A DNA stretch of 64,000 nucleotides from Chloroflexota bacterium. GTDB taxonomy: Bacteria > Chloroflexota > Anaerolineae > Aggregatilineales > J027. The DNA lies in contig JABFGB010000015.1 in the NCBI GenBank assembly GCA_013112715.1, positions 62,001-126,000 on the forward strand. Reading direction: 5' to 3'. The position numbers and the translations under genes were made by a program. Numbering within the stretch: the stretch's first letter is position 1; every line of letters begins with the position of its first letter. This document shows positions 61,547-64,000 of this stretch, piece by piece. Under the pieces are notes generated by a model. It saw only the letters and a list, made by a program, of their open reading frames with translations, had not been told where the DNA came from and did no database searches.

Positions 61547-62737
61547 CTAGACGTGGCTCCCCGCCATCGCCGTGACCGCCTCCAATACCCGCTGGATTTG
61601 CTCGATATGCACCTGCGTATGCTGGGGTTTGTTGTTTAACTCCATCGAAAACAGCGCGAAAGTACCCTTATAAATTTCAAAATCGGCAGGGACGGATCGC
61701 ACCACCGCGACAGTCATGCGTTCGGCAAGTTTGAGGGCGGCCACCAATTCCGGCGTGGTCGGGTAGGCGGCCAAAAATCCGGCTCGTTGTGCAGGTGGAT
61801 TCATGGGCCAATAGGGACTAGGCCGACGCATGACCAGATGGCATGTCCAGACCTGATAAAAATGTTCGGTGAACAATAAATGGGCCAAGACCTCACGTAC
61901 CGACCATTCATTTTCGGCAGGCGACATACCTAAGACCGCTTCGGGGTGATTCGCCAGCAATTCATCAATCAGGGCGTCCTGCTCGGCATGACGTTTTTCC
62001 AATGTATCGGCGAGATCGTTGATGGTGCGCGGAAATTCGGGTGTAGGTCGGGCCGAAAGAGTCATCTGGGTTTCATGCAAGACCCCATCTCGATAATATT
62101 TGAGGCCAACGACATCCCCCGCTGTGTGCCGATCAAAAATTCCCAAGACCGTGCCGCCGTTTTGAATGGCCTGCCCATCCAGTTCAACAATCACATCTTG
62201 GGGCTGCATCCCGGCCTGTTCACCTGCCATACCCGGAAAAACGAGGCTGACAATCACGCCCTCGGCGGTGGGAATACCCAAGCGTTTCGCCGCGCCCTCC
62301 CCCAATGGCCCGGCCCGCATCCCCCATGTCGGACGACGCACCATGCGCAAATCGAGACCCGTCTCCAAAATGGATTGCAGATTCTCAAAGGCGTCCGACC
62401 AGCGTTTGGGCACGGCTTGTTCCCGCGCCCCCAATCCCCCATTCACAAAACTGAGGCGGGTGGCATCGCCGTCGGGCGTTAACATGATTTGGATGCGCTC
62501 GCCCATCAGCAGTTCGGGGTTGTGCCATGCAAACACCAAGCGCCGATTGGGTTCAAATACCTCAATTTTTCCGGCGATAAATTGACCGCCCTTCCAGCCA
62601 AAATAGATGCGTCCGCCGACGTTCGGTTCAATATCAAAGGTCTCACACAACCACTGTTCAACCAGCGGTGGATTGGTCAGCATTTCAAACACGACTTCGG
62701 GCGCGGCGGGCAATGTAAGCGTCAATGGGGTACTCAT
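61547..62737 (-). CDS. Three-domain fusion: START (AHSA1), PDZ and DinB
   Basis: A 396-residue cytoplasmic protein. Residues 1-125 are an AHSA1/SRPBCC ligand-binding domain (VFEMLTNPPLVEQWL, YFGWKGGQFIAGKIEV). Residues of about 140-225 form a PDZ-like domain (EGVIVSLVFPGMAGEQAGM, DVIVELDGQAI). Residues of about 240-390 are a DinB four-helix bundle with HLLFTEHFYQVW and a second His (QHTQVHIEQIQRV) as possible metal ligands. AGGAG precedes the ATG. The combination is unusual and its role unknown. Confidence 0.8.
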   Translation of the reverse strand: MSTPLTLTLPAAPEVVFEMLTNPPLVEQWLCETFDIEPNVGGRIYFGWKGGQFIAGKIEVFEPNRRLVFAWHNPELLMGERIQIMLTPDGDATRLSFVNGGLGAREQAVPKRWSDAFENLQSILETGLDLRMVRRPTWGMRAGPLGEGAAKRLGIPTAEGVIVSLVFPGMAGEQAGMQPQDVIVELDGQAIQNGGTVLGIFDRHTAGDVVGLKYYRDGVLHETQMTLSARPTPEFPRTINDLADTLEKRHAEQDALIDELLANHPEAVLGMSPAENEWSVREVLAHLLFTEHFYQVWTCHLVMRRPSPYWPMNPPAQRAGFLAAYPTTPELVAALKLAERMTVAVVRSVPADFEIYKGTFALFSMELNNKPQHTQVHIEQIQRVLEAVTAMAGSHV

Positions 62738-62828
62738 GAAATTGGGTCTCCTAAAATTAAATAGGGGTAGTTTTGCCTAGATTACCCCCATTGAGGCCCA
62801 TGAGTTCAGCCACGCTCATCCTTCGGTT

Positions 62829-63872
62829 TCATGATTCATCGTCACGCGCCGCGTCCAAGATTTCCAGAATCGCCTCAATCACGACCTCTGGTTCCTCATT
62901 CTGAATAAAATGGTTAACATCTTCTAGGATGCGGTGTTCGCCATTGGTCGAGAGGGCCGCCAATTCCGCTTGCAATTCCAACCACACCGGACGCTGAACT
63001 GCACTGGGGCTATCCTCCGCCGTCAGCACAATCAGTGGGATGTCCCCAAAATCCCCCACCGCGCCTGCCTCGTCAATACTGGTCAGGAAATCGAGGTGTT
63101 CTGGCCCTGAGCCAACCTGTTGAACTTCATCCACAATCGAGGGGTCAACTTCCGCCAGCCGTTCGATCATACCCGCCGTGCTGACATCCACCATGACCGC
63201 CCCGGCCACCTGATCCAGATGCTCGGCAATAAAAATCCGCAGTATCAGCCCCGCCAGCGAATGCCCCACAAAAATATATGGCCCTTCGATTTCGGCGGTT
63301 TCCATCAGCAGCGCCAAATCATCGGCCATATGTCGCGCCGTGCGAATCTCGCCCTCGACAACCGGGTCACTCAAGCCGACCCCCAGACGGTCATACACGC
63401 AAGCGCGGGTTTCGGTGACAATCGCGGGGAACACATCGTCCCATGTTTCGCTTGGCATGTTGCCCCCACTTTCAAAAATCACAATTGGGTCGTCGGGATT
63501 TTGCCGTTCACCCTCACAGCGCATAAACAAGGAATAATCGCCCAAATCCACCAGCCCCGGCTCGGAATTGGCGATCAGTTCGGCTTCAGCGGCGGCATGT
63601 TCCGCGATTTCCAATTGGGTCTCGGCCATTTCCTGCAACCCCAACGCCGTCTGCAACCGCCGGATGTTGTTGGTGCAGACCGTGACGGCCACGCCTGCCA
63701 ATTCAGCGGCTTGGGCATAATTCCCCGCGTCAAACGCAGCTTGGGCCGCGTTCAGCACATCATTTTCGCCCTCATCACACGTCCAATCAGTTTGGGCATG
63801 GGCGACATGGGGTGTCTGTAAACCCGCCAGCGTCACGATTACCAAGCCTACTAGCGTCATTTTTCGCAACAT
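62829..63872 (-). CDS. Secreted alpha/beta hydrolase with helical N-terminal extension
   Basis: A 347-residue exported protein. A signal peptide (LRKMTLVGLVIVTLAG to AHAQ) is followed by about 80 residues of TPR-like helices with two Cys (DWTCDEGENDVLNAAQAAF, VTVCTNN). The alpha/beta-hydrolase core has the nucleophile Ser in FVGHSLAGLIL, Asp in IVLTAEDSP or a nearby strand, and the catalytic His in LEDVNHFIQ. AGGAGG precedes the ATG. Substrate unknown; esterase or lipase activity is likely. Nothing is recognised in 63873-64000. Confidence 0.83.
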   Translation of the reverse strand: MLRKMTLVGLVIVTLAGLQTPHVAHAQTDWTCDEGENDVLNAAQAAFDAGNYAQAAELAGVAVTVCTNNIRRLQTALGLQEMAETQLEIAEHAAAEAELIANSEPGLVDLGDYSLFMRCEGERQNPDDPIVIFESGGNMPSETWDDVFPAIVTETRACVYDRLGVGLSDPVVEGEIRTARHMADDLALLMETAEIEGPYIFVGHSLAGLILRIFIAEHLDQVAGAVMVDVSTAGMIERLAEVDPSIVDEVQQVGSGPEHLDFLTSIDEAGAVGDFGDIPLIVLTAEDSPSAVQRPVWLELQAELAALSTNGEHRILEDVNHFIQNEEPEVVIEAILEILDAARDDES

Positions 63873-64000
63873 GGTTTACCTCCTAAAGTCTTTTACTGGG
63901 AATTACACCGCCTAGCCGATTGTGGTTCTATCACGTGACTTTTTGTATACGTTTGTTCACCGCACGTCTGTTTTATGGCACAATATCAATCGTATAACCG

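Noticed and set aside
1-64000. CRISPR arrays, rRNA and tRNA genes
   Set aside because: No regularly spaced repeats, no rRNA-like blocks and no cloverleaf with a GTTCGAATC-type arm were noticed by eye; a covariance-model search would be needed to exclude small RNAs.

Overview
The window looks like a chromosome segment of a mesophilic, probably filamentous or biofilm-forming member of the Chloroflexota (Anaerolineae-like). This rests on protein style: secreted beta-propellers with Thr/Pro-rich linkers, tandem ArnT/PMT-like membrane glycosyltransferases, GH43/GH39/GH44 glycosidases, short intergenic palindromes of the GTAGGGGC type, and multihaem cytochromes. The assignment is an inference; no rRNA or tRNA gene was seen.

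Layout. 1-986 holds the tail of a + strand gene and a 775-bp non-coding stretch with a MITE-like element. 986-13468 is a carbohydrate locus: a five-gene Opp/Dpp-type ABC importer on the - strand, a PhyH dioxygenase, then on the + strand a GH43 beta-xylosidase, a beta-lactamase-fold serine hydrolase and a GH39 glycosidase. Three near-identical LacI/CcpA-type operators (core TTGCAAGCGCTTGCAA) tie the two arms together, and one lies on the -35 box of the GH43 promoter. A decayed IS5-type element (13478-14101) separates this from the next block.

14340-22516 (- strand) is one tightly overlapped operon, hdrC-hdrB-hdrA-mvhD-mvhG-mvhA-maturation protease-cNMP-domain-cNMP-domain. It encodes a group-3-type [NiFe] hydrogenase joined to a soluble heterodisulfide-reductase-like complex, the architecture used for flavin-based electron bifurcation from H2. 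A CRP/FNR-type palindrome and a plausible promoter precede it. 22600-28130 carries gene debris (a methyltransferase stub, a frameshifted HNH nuclease with a small partner), an Lrp-type regulator with a DMT exporter, and an ATPase + TOPRIM (DUF3226) pair that resembles OLD/PARIS-type defence modules.

28194-46853 is mostly envelope and secreted functions: two paralogous giant glycosyltransferases behind a TPR gene, a phosphatase, a cyclase-family protein, a Suc_Fer-like protein, secreted propellers, a Thr/Pro-rich lipoprotein and a secreted GH44 glucanase. 47026-52822 is a respiratory cluster: two nine-haem cytochromes, a membrane cytochrome b with a fused cytochrome c, and a convergent NapC/NirT-like multihaem protein with two atypical haem motifs. 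53029-63872 holds an aldo/keto reductase, SixA phosphatase, a second MITE copy, a dienelactone hydrolase, a 1358-residue soluble-adenylyl-cyclase-like protein (two cyclase domains + ATPase + TPR), a START-PDZ-DinB fusion and a secreted alpha/beta hydrolase.

The strongest candidates for follow-up are the hydrogenase-Hdr operon with its unusual cNMP-domain partners, the ATPase-TOPRIM pair, the multihaem cluster and the LacI-type regulon.
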